NCBI GenBank assembly: GCA_030247885.1
Contig: JAPDRO010000004.1
Location: 806,001-870,000, forward strand
DNA: 64,000 bases
DNA from: Taxawa tesnikishii (nom. ined.)
Lineage: Eukaryota > Ascomycota > Dothideomycetes > Dothideales
Direction: 5' to 3'
Shown here: in pieces, positions 9,668 to 20,228 of the stretch
Position numbering within the stretch: position 1 is the stretch's first letter
Layout: every line of letters starts with the position of its first letter
The notes under the pieces: model-generated
What the model was told of the DNA's origin: nothing
Database searches by the model: none
The model's input: the letters and a program-made list of their open reading frames with translations, nothing else
Program-made: the position numbers and the translations under genes

Positions 9668-11862
9668 ATGCCTCGCCGCAGCAAGACGCCGTTTACCATC
9701 TACTCGGACGTCACAGGCCTGCACACTCCCGACTCGACCTGTGCGACCACCTTCGACGATGCCGTAGCCGGCGCTTTCCTGGCAAACATTCCACTCGTCT
9801 TCCAGATGCCGACAGTCCTATCGCTAGCATTGAAAACGACCTTACCTCCGACTACATGACCGAAACCGACGATGAAGCGCGAAGCTATACATACGCTTCC
9901 CCACGCCGCATTTCCGAACTGACCTCCGCCTCCATCTCCTCGATTCCCGACTCCAGCGTCCAATCTGACGACGCCGAAGACGGATACGCAATCCGTTACC
10001 CACCCTCCAAAGAACGCCCGCTGTTCAGGAATGCCTCGAGCGTGCGGCGCATGCAGCTCAACAGCCCCGAGCCCAGCATCTTAGGCGGACACCACGGCTC
10101 ACCCAGGGGCTCCTCCACCGGCCGCAGCTTCCGGGGTGGGACGCCCAATTCGCTGCGTGTCCCCCGCGCTGCCCACATCCGGACATCACCTAAACCGCGG
10201 ACTCGGGAGCGACAAGAGGAGAAAGATCGCTCGACGTACCCACTCGTCTTGCTGCATGCGACACTGTTACCAGTCACCCTTCCCTGGAGCGTGCAGAGCA
10301 TGAGGGAGATACTGCCGGAGAAGCTCGTGGCGAATGTGGAGAAGCTGCGGACGAAGATGTCGGATACGGTGCTGCAGAGGGGGTTCTGATATCGCATCCG
10401 AGAAATGAGTTTGATTTGTTGGAGGAGCGGTTGTTGGAGGCACTAGAGTTGAAGAAGGAGAGGCTTACCAAGTGTGGACATTTCGTCGGGAGGGAATCTG
10501 GCAGCGAGGAGGGAGAAGACGGAGGAGAAGGGGAAGACAGCGATGCTGATACCTTGCTCGGATCGACAGGAGATGGAGATGAGGAACGGTGTGCGACTTG
10601 CAGACGTGTAGTGAAGGAGTCCAAGAGAGGACTTGGTACTGAGGAGGGCAGATGGGAGATCAAAGTCTATGCTGCGAACGGGCTGATGAGAGCCGGAGCC
10701 TGGGGCGCAGCATGGAGCGACATGGAGAGAGTCGACGTGGAGATTCTTCCCTGGATACCAGACGAGCTGAGAAAGAAACTGGATGCGGCGCAGGCAGAAG
10801 AGCTTGCTGCTCTGCAACCTCAGGGGCAACAGCGAAACCAACAACATCGTGAGCAAGCACAGAATCTGGACGTTCAGATGCTGGAGATCGAAGCAGTGGA
10901 ACCGACGGCAGAACGGCATGCACAAGCGATGATCTGTGCTCCTTCTTCCTTACCTCCTCCACTCATCTCGCAACTGCGCGCTCTCGACCGACCACGGACC
11001 AGAGATAAGATCACTCAAATGCCCCATTCAACCCCTGCAGCAGACCTCCCGCAAGCGTATCGCCCGAAGGAAATTCCCTGGACGTCCTGATCCGAAACTA
11101 CCTCTACCTCCTAGCCAAGGATCGCAGGAACATCGTCATTGCAATGCTAGCCATCCTCCTCTTGTTCCTGTCTGTCAATTCAAAACCTCAAACTCCGCTA
11201 GGACAGTTGGTCCCGAACGGTCCGGTACCGCCTACCATGCTAGAGCAAATACCGCCCTTGGAACATTTGGAGCAGACGATATTCAATAACTCTACGCCGG
11301 TCGTGGCGGCCACCAGCGTTTCTGGTTCTGAGATAAACTTGCTTGTGCAGAGTGGAGAGGTCCCTGATCCTGCTGTCGGAGCTCCGAGCTCAACTGGGAG
11401 AGCCAGCACATCAACGCTGCCAGAGGCAGAAGACCTTCCGTGCCAGACACCGTCCTCGTTCTTCTCCCCTCTACAACAACGTGTCTCGGAAAGCGCTACC
11501 GCACAAGAGACGATCGCCACCGAAACTCCAGTAACCGAGCCTGAGGCAGCTCACCAGCCGTCTGGAGAAGGCGGGGAAGAACAGATCACCCCCGTCAAAC
11601 CAGTCATCCCGTTGATGATGACGAAGGCAACTTCGCAGATATGCCTCCGGCCAGCGGTGAACCGACAAAGCAGAGCGCCACTTCCGACCCTGTCGAGCCA
11701 GCAATCGTACTTGCCGAGCCAGATCAGCTGCTCGTAGGGGAAGGCGAACAGCCCGTTGCTGCCTCGACTGGACCGGATACGAAGGGCATCTCGAGCCCCT
11801 CGGACTCGGTCGGCGCGGCGGTGGCGGAATCTCCTGGACCAGAGCAGCACTCTTCAATATGA
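9668..11862 (+). CDS. conserved fungal membrane protein of unknown function (often labelled 'pathway-specific nitrogen regulator')
   Basis: I recognise this as a family widespread in Pezizomycotina, often annotated as a pathway-specific nitrogen regulator; I know of no solid functional basis for that name. Blocks in order are MPRRSKTPFTIY; an acidic/Ser-rich part with SDYMTETDDE; a conserved core YPLVLLHATLLP...SVQSMREILPEK...LLEERLLEALEL; a Cys set (CGHF and CATCRR); IKVYAANGLMRAGAW; LRNYLYLL-like LIRNYLYLLAKDRRN; one membrane helix around 11130-11180; and a Ser/Thr/Pro-rich tail. Four one-base deficits break the frame, at CC 9778-9779, G5 10379-10383, CCC 11076-11078 and CCC 11608-11610. 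Correcting them gives 732 residues to TGA 11862. The same frame continues coding-like (RLARVRRESQLMWEL) to TGA 12012, so the true end may lie there. Confidence 0.6.
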
Positions 11863-12012
11863 ACAGACGGCGAACGATTAGCTCGCGTTCGGAGGGAATC
11901 GCAGCTCATGTGGGAACTGAATACCGATGGCGCCCTCTTCACCGAGCAGCAGCCCGAGGAGCAACACACCGACGTCGACCTGGCCATGCGTGCCGGAAAT
12001 GTCCTCGGATGA

Positions 12013-12453
12013 CCGTGGTCATGATGCAGATGAGCGTTCTGCACGAAGGGTCCTCATACACGACAGGATCTGGGAGGTTTTTGTAACACTCATGTCATGT
12101 CCAACTCCTCCGACTCTGGTTGATTACACGATTTGAGCGTTGATGAGCGTTAGCGTTGGCGAACGAGCAAAGGCGTTTGGGGTTGGTTACAGTAGTAGTA
12201 AATAGGCCGAGTGAGAGATAATGATCCAAGTCCAAATTGACGACGATCGAGACGCGAACTCGGGTGTTGCGGTAAAGTCCGCCAATCTCCGCTCGTCGCT
12301 CCTTCCTTCCTCCCTTCCAGGCCCAAAAGGCGGAGTTTTTGCATTCCGACGAGAAACAATCCTACAACATGCGATCGTCACTCTCGAGAGCATCGTTTTC
12401 ACGAGTACATAGAACCCAAATCCATCAGTAACCTTTCCCCCACGGCGTACACA
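12013..12453. other. intergenic
   Basis: No gene seen. The last part is a pyrimidine-rich leader before the ATG at 12454. Confidence 0.5.
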
Positions 12454-13237
12454 ATGCCACCGCCCGCAGCCCTCGATCACGTCGTGATGCTCGTGCCCCA
12501 TCGCCTCCTCTCCTCCCCGCCATGCATGCCTGACCACACCCTCTCTCTTCACCCTCACCGCCGGCGGCACGCACGCCGACGGCAGGACCGCAAAACGCCG
12601 AGATCGTCTTCCGCGACGGCTTCTACGTCTCCCTCGCCGCCTTCGTGCCGCCCGAATCCACGTCCCGGCAGAACCATTGGGCGGGCCGGAAACCGTTCGG
12701 TCCGACACTATGGTATCTGACTACGTCGGACGTTGCGGACGCGGACCGGATTGCGGATCGGGTGAGGGAGCGGTTGAGGGCGAGTGGGGGAAAGGGAAAG
12801 GGAAGGGGGAAGGGGGCGGTGGGGGATTCGGGTGCGGGCGGCCGGTTGAGCGAGGCCGGACTAGGCCTGATGGCACGCGCATCGAGTGGAAGGTCACGAT
12901 GCCGAGGAAGGGGGTCGAGGGCGGGGATCTGCCGCTTTGGTGTCGTGATATCACGCCCCGCGAGTACCGTGTGCCGACGGACGAGGAACACGTGACGCAT
13001 CCTTGTGGTGCGGTGGGGGTGGGGAGGGGAGAGGGGATGAAGTATGAGGAAGCCTACAAGGCGGCTATTGGCACGGAAGGGTTAGTGATGGGGCTCCCGA
13101 GGGCGGTGAAGGGAGTGCAAGGGCCGGGTGTCAGAATTGTTGAGAGGGAGAGTGAGGGGACGGGGGTGAGGATTAAGGGAATCAGGCTGAGGACTGAAAC
13201 GGGGTGTTTGGACTTCCCTGACCTGGACTTTGATTGA
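12454..13237 (+). CDS. glyoxalase-like domain protein (frame disturbed)
   Basis: The start MPPPAALDHVVMLVP is the first strand of the glyoxalase-like (Glyoxalase_3/VOC-type) fungal family. The rest is recognisable in pieces: FTLTAGGTHADGRT and AEIVFRDGFYVSLAAF; NHWAGRKPFGPTLWYLTTSD; RPDGTRIEWKVTMP; and LPLWCRDITPREYRVP followed by THPCGAVGV. These blocks follow the family order and span its usual length (about 260 residues). They lie in different frames. Changes occur near 12540-12550, at the A4 run 12592-12595, and inside the G-rich run about 12785-12830. Unlike other genes here, two of the three shifts are not one-base deficits, so genuine decay is possible. The substrate is unknown; a metal-binding fold of this type is inferred from the family only. 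Confidence 0.6.
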
Positions 13238-13371
13238 CGGAGTCGGAGATCCTCAGTACCGGACTGTGCTTAGTTGGTCGGCACTTATTGACGAAACGTG
13301 AAAGCGTCAGGGCAGCAATACCTCTCCCTACGTGATGACTACGCCTGAATCTTCCTCGAGCTAACTTTGAT

Positions 13372-14232
13372 GTCAAAGTCGGACTGCAGGATGGAAAAGG
13401 CGCCAAACACGTTCCAGTCGCACTCAGGATCCACGAGCTCGAAACGCTAGTCGAGCAGCACGGTAGGGAGCAGCGTGCACAAGCCATCAAGAAGCGCACA
13501 GGTGGGATGCTCGTTGTCCTAGTCAGCGATGCCGGAACCGATTTCGTCGTCCCTCTGGTGGACACCTCGATTGATGATGCCAAGAAGCTGTATGACCTCA
13601 ATGTCTGGGGCATACTTGGTACAAACGCAAGCGTTCGCACCGATGCTCATCGAGGCCAAGGGCGCGATCTGTAATACCAGCTCGATTGCAGCCGTGATGC
13701 CTCTTGCATGGGCGGGTACGCTGACGTTCTTTGATATTTCCTCCAGGGAGTTGGGGTTGACCACCGTATAAGCATCTACAGCAGCTCAAAGGCGGCCGCC
13801 ACACAAACCTCGGAAACGCTGCGCATGGAACTGGAGCCTTTGGACGCACGGATTGTGACGGCCATGGTTCGAGGTGTGCATACACCGATCCATGCCAGGG
13901 CTGGGGAACTGGAACTGTCGGCAAACTCGTACTACCAACGGGTCAGGGAAACCATAAACAACGTGAGGAGAGGAGAGATGAAATTCGGTTGCCGGGAGGT
14001 CGGTGTTACGGTGAGGAACACCGTCCGTAACATTTTCAGCGGTCGCAGTGGCTTCATCTGGCGCGGAGGCCTGGCATCTGTGAGCCGATACCTGACACGG
14101 CTATTGCCTCAGGGACTCCTAGAATACGCTGCCAACAGAAATAGGGGCCTGTCAGAAGTCGTGCGGTGTAGAGGTTCGGCTAATTCTCGAAGTTGGAACT
14201 TCGGCATCTTGAGTGTGCTTTTTCGACGGTGA
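13372..14232 (+). pseudogene. AYR1-like short-chain dehydrogenase, 5'-truncated relic
   Basis: The protein resembles fungal NADPH-dependent 1-acyldihydroxyacetone-phosphate reductases. Recognisable blocks are VSDAGTDFVVPLVDTSIDDA, KKLYDLNVWGILGT, TQAFAPMLIEAKGAICNTSS, AVMPLAWAG, IYSSSKAAATQTSETLR (the YxxxK catalytic pair), LEPLDARIVTAMVRGVHT and, near the end, GFIWRGGLASVSRYLTRLLP. The N-terminal Rossmann motif TGxxxGIG is absent upstream, and the family NNAG is SDAG. A 57-nt insert between AWAG and IYSSSK starts GTACGC and ends AAG, so it may be an intron. The frame changes at about 13618. Loss of the cofactor-binding half means this copy should not be active. Confidence 0.6.
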
Positions 14233-15693
14233 GGCCCCCAAAGCAGCGATCAGTGTATGAAATGCTGTGGGAGCCCCGATCGACATTTACTGCTGTAGGC
14301 AGAAAGGAACCAGTCCAGACAGGCAGGACAGCCTCTGGGATGTAAGTTTGTGCGTTGCAAGCCGTGTGTTCATCTCCTCATGGTTGGTTCTAAGGCATGT
14401 GAAGCGCCCAGCATTTCCCTCTTTTCGTTTTTCCAAACATGTCCACTAAGCAGCATGGGATCTTATGCTCGTACTTCATCTTTTCAAGCTCCACGTTATT
14501 TCCAGAACATCGTTCCAGTCTCTGGACTGTTGGAAGGTGAGTGGACGGTCGGTTCAAGACTGAGGTGGTTTGAGGCTGCAACTCCAGGTCATTCGTAGGT
14601 AAGCCATGATGCTTTCTCGCCTGGTCCGTAGGCTCCAATGCAACCGTGCTCCTTCTTGCTCGTTCTGACGGCAGTCACGGCCATTATGACACCTCGCCTT
14701 CTCCCCGTCTCCCATCATGACCATTTCCCTGCCACAGATGCATTGTTGCAAGCTGCATCCCTACCTTCTGCGATTAAGGTCTGGCCGTTCTAGAATTGTG
14801 CCTGGAGTTGCCTACTCTTCTGCCAGCAAAACGTGGTCCACTGTTGAGCTTGCAAGCAGCGAGCGGACTGAAGGAAACAGCGAAAGTGTTTAAACAGGCA
14901 TCAGCCTTCGCAGTTCGGTCACCGGCGGTCGCTCAGACCGGGCGTACGATTGAAAGCATCGGATGCGTGCTTGCAGCGACTAGGGGGCAGCTGGCCATGA
15001 GCGGACCGGTCCAGACATCGCCAGCAAGACTGGACACGGCCACGAGGCAGGGTTTTCCAACTGCAGTGCCGCGGTCAGGTTGAAACGATAGAGGATGCAT
15101 ACAGTTTGTTCGATCATGCAAGAGACACATGTGTCGCACATGCATGAGCTACTTTCTCGCGCTTGGTGAATCGGCAATTGGCTCTTGGCATGCCGAATCT
15201 CGTTTCTGGCCGCAATGGGCACGTGTGAGGCTCAGAGCGGTGAGACAGAAGTGCAACGGCCGGCTCAACGCAGCAAGACGCGCGCGGTCAACAGCGGATG
15301 TGGACAGTTTAGTATGCTAAGTAGATATGGGACGAGATTAGGTTGAGCGACTCGGCCGTGCATCTACGCCCCGAGCCCGAGTCGATCAATGAGAAGCCGT
15401 TTCTCGCTGCTTGGGCTGACGGGCGCTTCGGACATTTTTGGCGCACTGTGCCGCATGCAGCAATCCATCTTTCTATTTGCGTCATGAAACTAGAGTCGAG
15501 CCAACGGGTCAGCGACATTCCCCACATTGTCCGTGGCCTAGTCCGACGCTACCGGCTCCGTTTCCACTCGTGCGAGCGCAGCAAGTTGCTCTGACCGTCT
15601 GATGCTGTCCTCGGCCTCGCAGGACGACGAGCCAAGGGCAAGCCGCGCCTAAGCAGAGCTTGCTGCCTCGGACCTCCGATCCCTGGAGGAAGG

Positions 15694-15747
15694 AACAAGG
15701 GAGTAAGGGAGTAAGGGAGTAAGGGAGTAAGGAAGTAAGGAAGTAGG
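15694..15747. repeat. tandem octamer repeat GGGAGTAA
   Basis: About six head-to-tail units. Four are exact GGGAGTAA; the last two are GGAAGTAA and a truncated GGAAGTA. The stretch is intergenic. The unit is not a known fungal telomere repeat. Confidence 0.9.
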
Positions 15748-16242
15748 AACACAGCTCATCCTCAACACCGTCGGACGGGCGTCTTGTCTTGTCGAGTCGA
15801 CAACGATACACTTCACGCCAATCACCACCACAATCCCGGTACCAACGGGGATGTGCCCTGCCGTTATGCAGGTCCACGTTCGAAAGTCCGCCGCCACCGC
15901 GCTTGTCCAGGGGTCGTGCACCCATAGTCTGACCATAGCCACATCTCCACCCCGCCAGCTCGCTCTTTCGCGCACCTCGAAAGCGCGAGACACTGAGCGT
16001 TGTATCAGACACCTCGCTGCTTGTCTGCTCGTCTGCTCGTCAAACTCAGCGACGCGGGCCATCCTACGCCAAACCGCCCCCGGTCATGACGACCATGGTC
16101 CTCGGTGCTCGCGTCTTGTAGTGGGGCCGTCTATAGATCGTGCCTGCATGGAGGCGCTGACCTGTCCGACTCAACCTCGTTCTATGGCGTGAACATAGCA
16201 ACGACCACCGCAGCATGCTCGTCTGTTGAGCAAGACGAAAGG

Positions 16243-16380
16243 TATATAGACCGGCTCGACAACCCTCCAGAGCGCTCTTTCATTCTCATCAATCCACTTC
16301 CAATCCAGTCTTCTACACTCCAACAAAACTCTCTCTCTCTCTTCACTCCTCTTTCAACCAAACAACCCTTCACATCAACA
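16243..16380 (+). promoter_or_regulatory. core promoter and leader of the melanin reductase gene
   Basis: A TATATA element at 16243-16248 is followed by a CT-rich leader and the context TCAACAATGG at the start codon. Spacing of TATA to ATG (about 138 nt) is normal for a fungal gene with a leader of around 100 nt. Confidence 0.5.
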
Positions 16381-17320
16381 ATGGCCCCTCAAGCAGTCGA
16401 GACCTCCCGCCTTGATGGCAAGGTCGCCCTCGTCACCGGTTCCGGTAAGCACTCACTGCAATCACTTGCCCCGTCACCATAGCAATGTCTCCTAACAAAG
16501 TCTCCTCCAGGCCGTGGTATCGGTGCCTCCATGGCCACTGAGCTCGCCCGCCGCGGTGCCAAGGTCGTTGTCAACTACGCCAACTCGGCCGAGGCCGCCC
16601 AGAAGATCGTCGACGAGATCAAGTCCAACGGTGGCGATGCCATCGCCATCAAGGCCAACGTCGGCGACGTCTCCCAGACCATCAAGCTCTTCGAGCAGGC
16701 CGTTGAGCACTACGGCCAGCTCGACATCGTCTGCTCCAACTCCGGCGTCGTCTCCTTCGGTCACTTGAAGGACGTCACCGAGGAGGAGTTCGACCGCGTC
16801 TTCAACATCAACACCCGTGGCCAGTTCTTCGTCGCCCGCGAGGCCTACAAGCACCTCTCCGTCGGCGGCCGCATCATCCTGATGGGCTCCATCACCGGCC
16901 AGGCCAAGGGTGTTCCAAAGCACACCGTCTACTCCGGCTCCAAGGGTGCCATCGAGACCTTCGTCCGCTGCATGGCCATCGACTGCGGCGACAAGAAGAT
17001 CACCGTCAACGCCGTTGCCCCAGGTGGCATCAAGACCGACATGTACCACGCCGTCTGCAAGGAGTACATCCCAGGCGGTGAGAAGATGACCAACGACCAG
17101 GTCGACGAGGTTCGTATCTCCCCTTCCCTTTCTACCTCTACCTCCAAAAAAAAAAAACAGCATGACTAACAATCACTCACAGTACGCCGCCACTTGGTCC
17201 CCAATGAACCGCGTCGGTCAGCCAATCGACATTGCCCGCGTCGTCTGCTTCCTCGCCTCCCAGGACGGCGAGTGGGTCAACGGCAAGGTCATCGGCATTG
17301 ACGGTGCCGCCTGCATGTAA
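16381..17320 (+). CDS. BRN1: 1,3,8-trihydroxynaphthalene reductase (DHN-melanin synthesis)
   Basis: This is an NADPH-dependent short-chain dehydrogenase that reduces trihydroxynaphthalene (and often tetrahydroxynaphthalene) in the DHN-melanin pathway, the step blocked by tricyclazole. Introns at 16445-16510 and 17110-17182 give 266 residues. TGSGRGIG at 19-26 binds the cofactor, the catalytic set is Ser148 (MGSITG), Tyr162 and Lys166 (YSGSK), and NSG stands at 98-100. Near-invariant stretches such as [17 protein letters not shown] and [15 protein letters not shown] match the Brn1/Thr1/Arp2 group very closely. The C-terminus ends ACM, as in trihydroxy- rather than tetrahydroxynaphthalene reductases. 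The frame is intact. No polyketide synthase or scytalone dehydratase is in this window; the nearest gene is a Zn2Cys6 regulator, not the two-finger Cmr1 regulator. Confidence 0.95.
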
Positions 17321-18500
17321 ATGCCCTCGTCTTGCATGCTTCTTCTCTTGTAGTCAATGGGGTTCTCGGTGGGCGACGTGGACGAAAAAACCGGAGTTGT
17401 TGCTGTTGTTGCATGGGACTGTGAATATCATCATATCAAAGCGATCGGCGCTGCTTGTATGGGAAGGGTCGGTGGGGGGGGGAATCATTCATCTAAGATA
17501 AAACGGAAATGGATCTTTTATATTATTTTTTTCTATGAAAACCCACCACGCTTTTTTTCCCTTTCTTTGTTTCTTTGTTTCTTTCTTTCCTTCTTCTTTG
17601 GGTTTTGACAGTGCGCATCGCTTCTTGTTCGTGACATGCCTGCTCTGCTATCCAACCGTCTAGATCACTCCTGGAGCGAGTTCGAGATGGCTGCGCCACC
17701 CGCACAAGCCGAGACGAACCAGGCACTGCCCTCTTTCGCTGGACAGACGGCAGACGTGTACCAGCAACAGTATTCCCTTGACGATGAGCCCAAAGCATCG
17801 ACACCCCGCCGACGAGGCCGTAGGAAAAGAGGCAGCACGTGCGCAAATCCCTGCATACCAGAACCCGACCGCGTTTTTCGAAACCGCGAACGCGCTTTTT
17901 CGTTTTCGGGGGCGAGTATCGAATCCCGAAAACGGGAAGGAGTTTTTTTTTTTGTTTCCACACGCGTAGTAGCTCTTTCCGGTCCGAGCTGACGAGGGGC
18001 GGGGTGAATGCTGGTGTGCCATCGGAGCATGTTGCGTACACGATACTATTCGCAGGCCATCAACCTCTGTTAGCGGTCCTTCGTCGGTTGGTCACACAAG
18101 CCGCAAGGTAGGTGGAGGGGTTGCTCTGCTGGAATGTCTCCTTTTTTTCACATTGTGTACGAGGAGAGTAGCGATTCTGTGTCATTCACGGCGTAGTGCA
18201 TTGATCGGTTAACGCCTTCCCCAGTACGTACAGTTGAACGTCCAAAGTTGAATGGGAACCACCAAGGAGTATCTCACAACCAGCAGGATGGAGGGGAGTG
18301 ATCAACTATAGAACAAAAAAACGTTCAACATCTTGGATTCCCGCATGATCACCCACTGCAGTACTGACAAGACGGTCGACCGGTTAAGTGCAGGAGAGCG
18401 GACGGGATCCTCTGTTCTCAGCCGCCTATGGTCGAACGTGACGACAACGTCGATCCAATAAACTTAGGTAAATTCAAACGAGAAACTCGCTCTTGGCTTC
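17321..18500. other. intergenic between the melanin reductase and the Zn2Cys6 regulator
   Basis: Convergent 3' ends face each other here. T-rich and TTTC-repeat tracts at 17520-17600 fit a 3' UTR. No gene is supported, though open frames occur on both strands. Confidence 0.45.
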
Positions 18501-20228
18501 TCAGCCCACTGCACCACCCGCGATCCTCTCCAGCACCCCATCCTCGACGATCTCGCTCACGTCCCTCAACCGGTCCCTCAGATATTGCTTTTGCCGCGCG
18601 GGAATCTGCTCCACCATCATCGCCATGGCTAGCGGCCAGCAGAGCAACCAGGCTGCTGTGCTTGGCTTGACCGTTGCTTTCAGCGACTCGAGGCCGGATC
18701 CAGGGACTGTAGTGACTGAGCTGGAGACGACGTTGTCGGGTTCGTTAGTGGTTTGGTCGGAGTGATCGGTAGCTTTGACGAGTCCGAACACGTAGGGTAT
18801 GCTGGCGCAGAAATCGGAGGCCAGTTGCTCGATTTGGGATTGCACGGTTTGTGTCAGACATGTGGAAGGCGAGGTGGGTGAGGTGTCGAGGAGGGTGAAA
18901 CTCTGGAGCGCAATCGCTTTGACGCTGATGCCGAGGGCGCGATACCTGTTCCACATCCCCGCGTGACCCATGGTGGGATAGATGTGTACGATGTTGTCCA
19001 AGATCCTGTTGTCGGCGGCAACGCCGTTACGACCCTGCACCGTATGCACGCTATACCGATGCTCCGGAGGCAGACTGTGAGTCCACCGCTCCAGCGAATC
19101 GTCTAGCGCCTGCGCTTCTGCCAGGAGATTTTGCAGCCGTGCCGTCTCATCTGCTTTTTCGAAGACGGAAAGGGATGTGGGTGACATGAGTAACCGACTG
19201 GCCTGATGTCGTAATTCTCCGGCCCGCACCATGCATCTGTCCAACTCCAGTGCGAATTCGGGTTCGCCGAATGCTGCGCCATCACGCAGCCAAAGTGGCA
19301 CAGGCATGCTCCGCAACAGCAACGATCGCACCAATTGCCGTCGCACCAGCTTGTCCAAATCCAGACTATGGTCGCTGCGACGTCCTGACCGCCGCCTCAG
19401 ACCCAGCACAGCCATCGCGCCGTCGTGGTGCGCGAAGCTTTGTGGTGCCACATCTTTGATCTCTCGGCCCGGGATATGCGATGTGCGGTCCATGACCGAA
19501 TTCTCGTAGAAGCTCAACAGCATGACTGCGAGAAGTACCCCATCATCGGTCACTGCATTTGCATCTCTCAAGGCTTGGTTTGTTTGGATCAGAGCCGCAG
19601 AGTATTGCGTACTGCCAACGGCTAGTGCGGCGTGGCTTTTCGGGCCCGTCCGAATATGGCATGCGAGACTGCGTATATGGCTAGACTGAGGACGGAGTCG
19701 GGTTGGTAGTAACAGTGAGAGACTGTGGCGTACTTGAAGTGGTCGTCTACTAAGTCGAGCGACCCGCAAGGTGTATGGACGCGACAATGCGAGTAGTAAG
19801 CTAGAGCTTGATCGTGCAAGGGTATTGCTAGAGCTGGTGATGGAGAAGCGGCCAGTCGTAGTTCAGAAGGAGGTATTCCCGTCGACAAAGTAGCGCATCG
19901 AGGCCCGGGAGGCTATCGGTTCTGCTTGGTGTCGCTGTCTGACGCTCATGTCTGGTTACAGTGACCGAAGGGTGTTTTACGTTGGGTCCACGTGGACGTT
20001 TCCGCGTTCCAACAGCGTACTCATTTTCGTTCAGGAAGATGAAGCCACCGTCGTCCTTGACGCCATCACAGTTGAGTTTCGCCTTCTGACATCGGTTGCA
20101 CACCGGTCGAGTCTCATCACACTAGGCATCCGTTGATGAATATCACATGTTGAATGGTAGCATCTCCTGAATCGTACCTTGACGCGACGCTGTTTGCATG
20201 TGCGGCATCCACGACTGGGGAAAGGCAT
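18501..20228 (-). CDS. Zn(II)2Cys6 transcription factor
   Basis: The N-terminus carries a fungal binuclear zinc cluster. The start at 20228 gives MPFPSRGCRTCKQRRVK, and splicing out 20122-20177 joins CDETRPVCNRCQKAKLNCDG, completing six cysteines spaced C-X2-C-X6-C-X6-C-X2-C-X6-C. The middle and C-terminal part (LHDQALAYYSHCRVH, YQPDSVLSLAIYAVSHA, VMLLSFYEN) is the weakly conserved regulatory region of this class. Two one-base deficits break the frame, at GG 19836-19837 and T4 19637-19640 (forward strand). Correcting both gives 557 residues. Its 3' end faces the melanin reductase across 1.2 kb. Co-regulation is possible, but nothing in the sequence shows it. It lacks the two C2H2 fingers of Cmr1-type melanin regulators. 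Confidence 0.8.

Larger units (their letters stand above)
14233..16380. other. gene-poor stretch upstream of the melanin reductase
   Basis: No gene is supported. It holds an octamer tandem repeat at 15694-15747 and the promoter of the reductase (TATA-like element at 16243). Short open frames on both strands show no family resemblance. Confidence 0.45.

Noticed and set aside
15694-15747. Telomere-like repeat
   Set aside because: The unit GGGAGTAA is not TTAGGG-type, the tract is short and it lies in mid-chromosome sequence between ordinary genes.
16281-16286. AbaA-binding site (CATTCT) in the melanin reductase leader
   Set aside because: A six-base motif of this degeneracy is expected about once per kilobase on two strands, and it lies in the probable transcribed leader.
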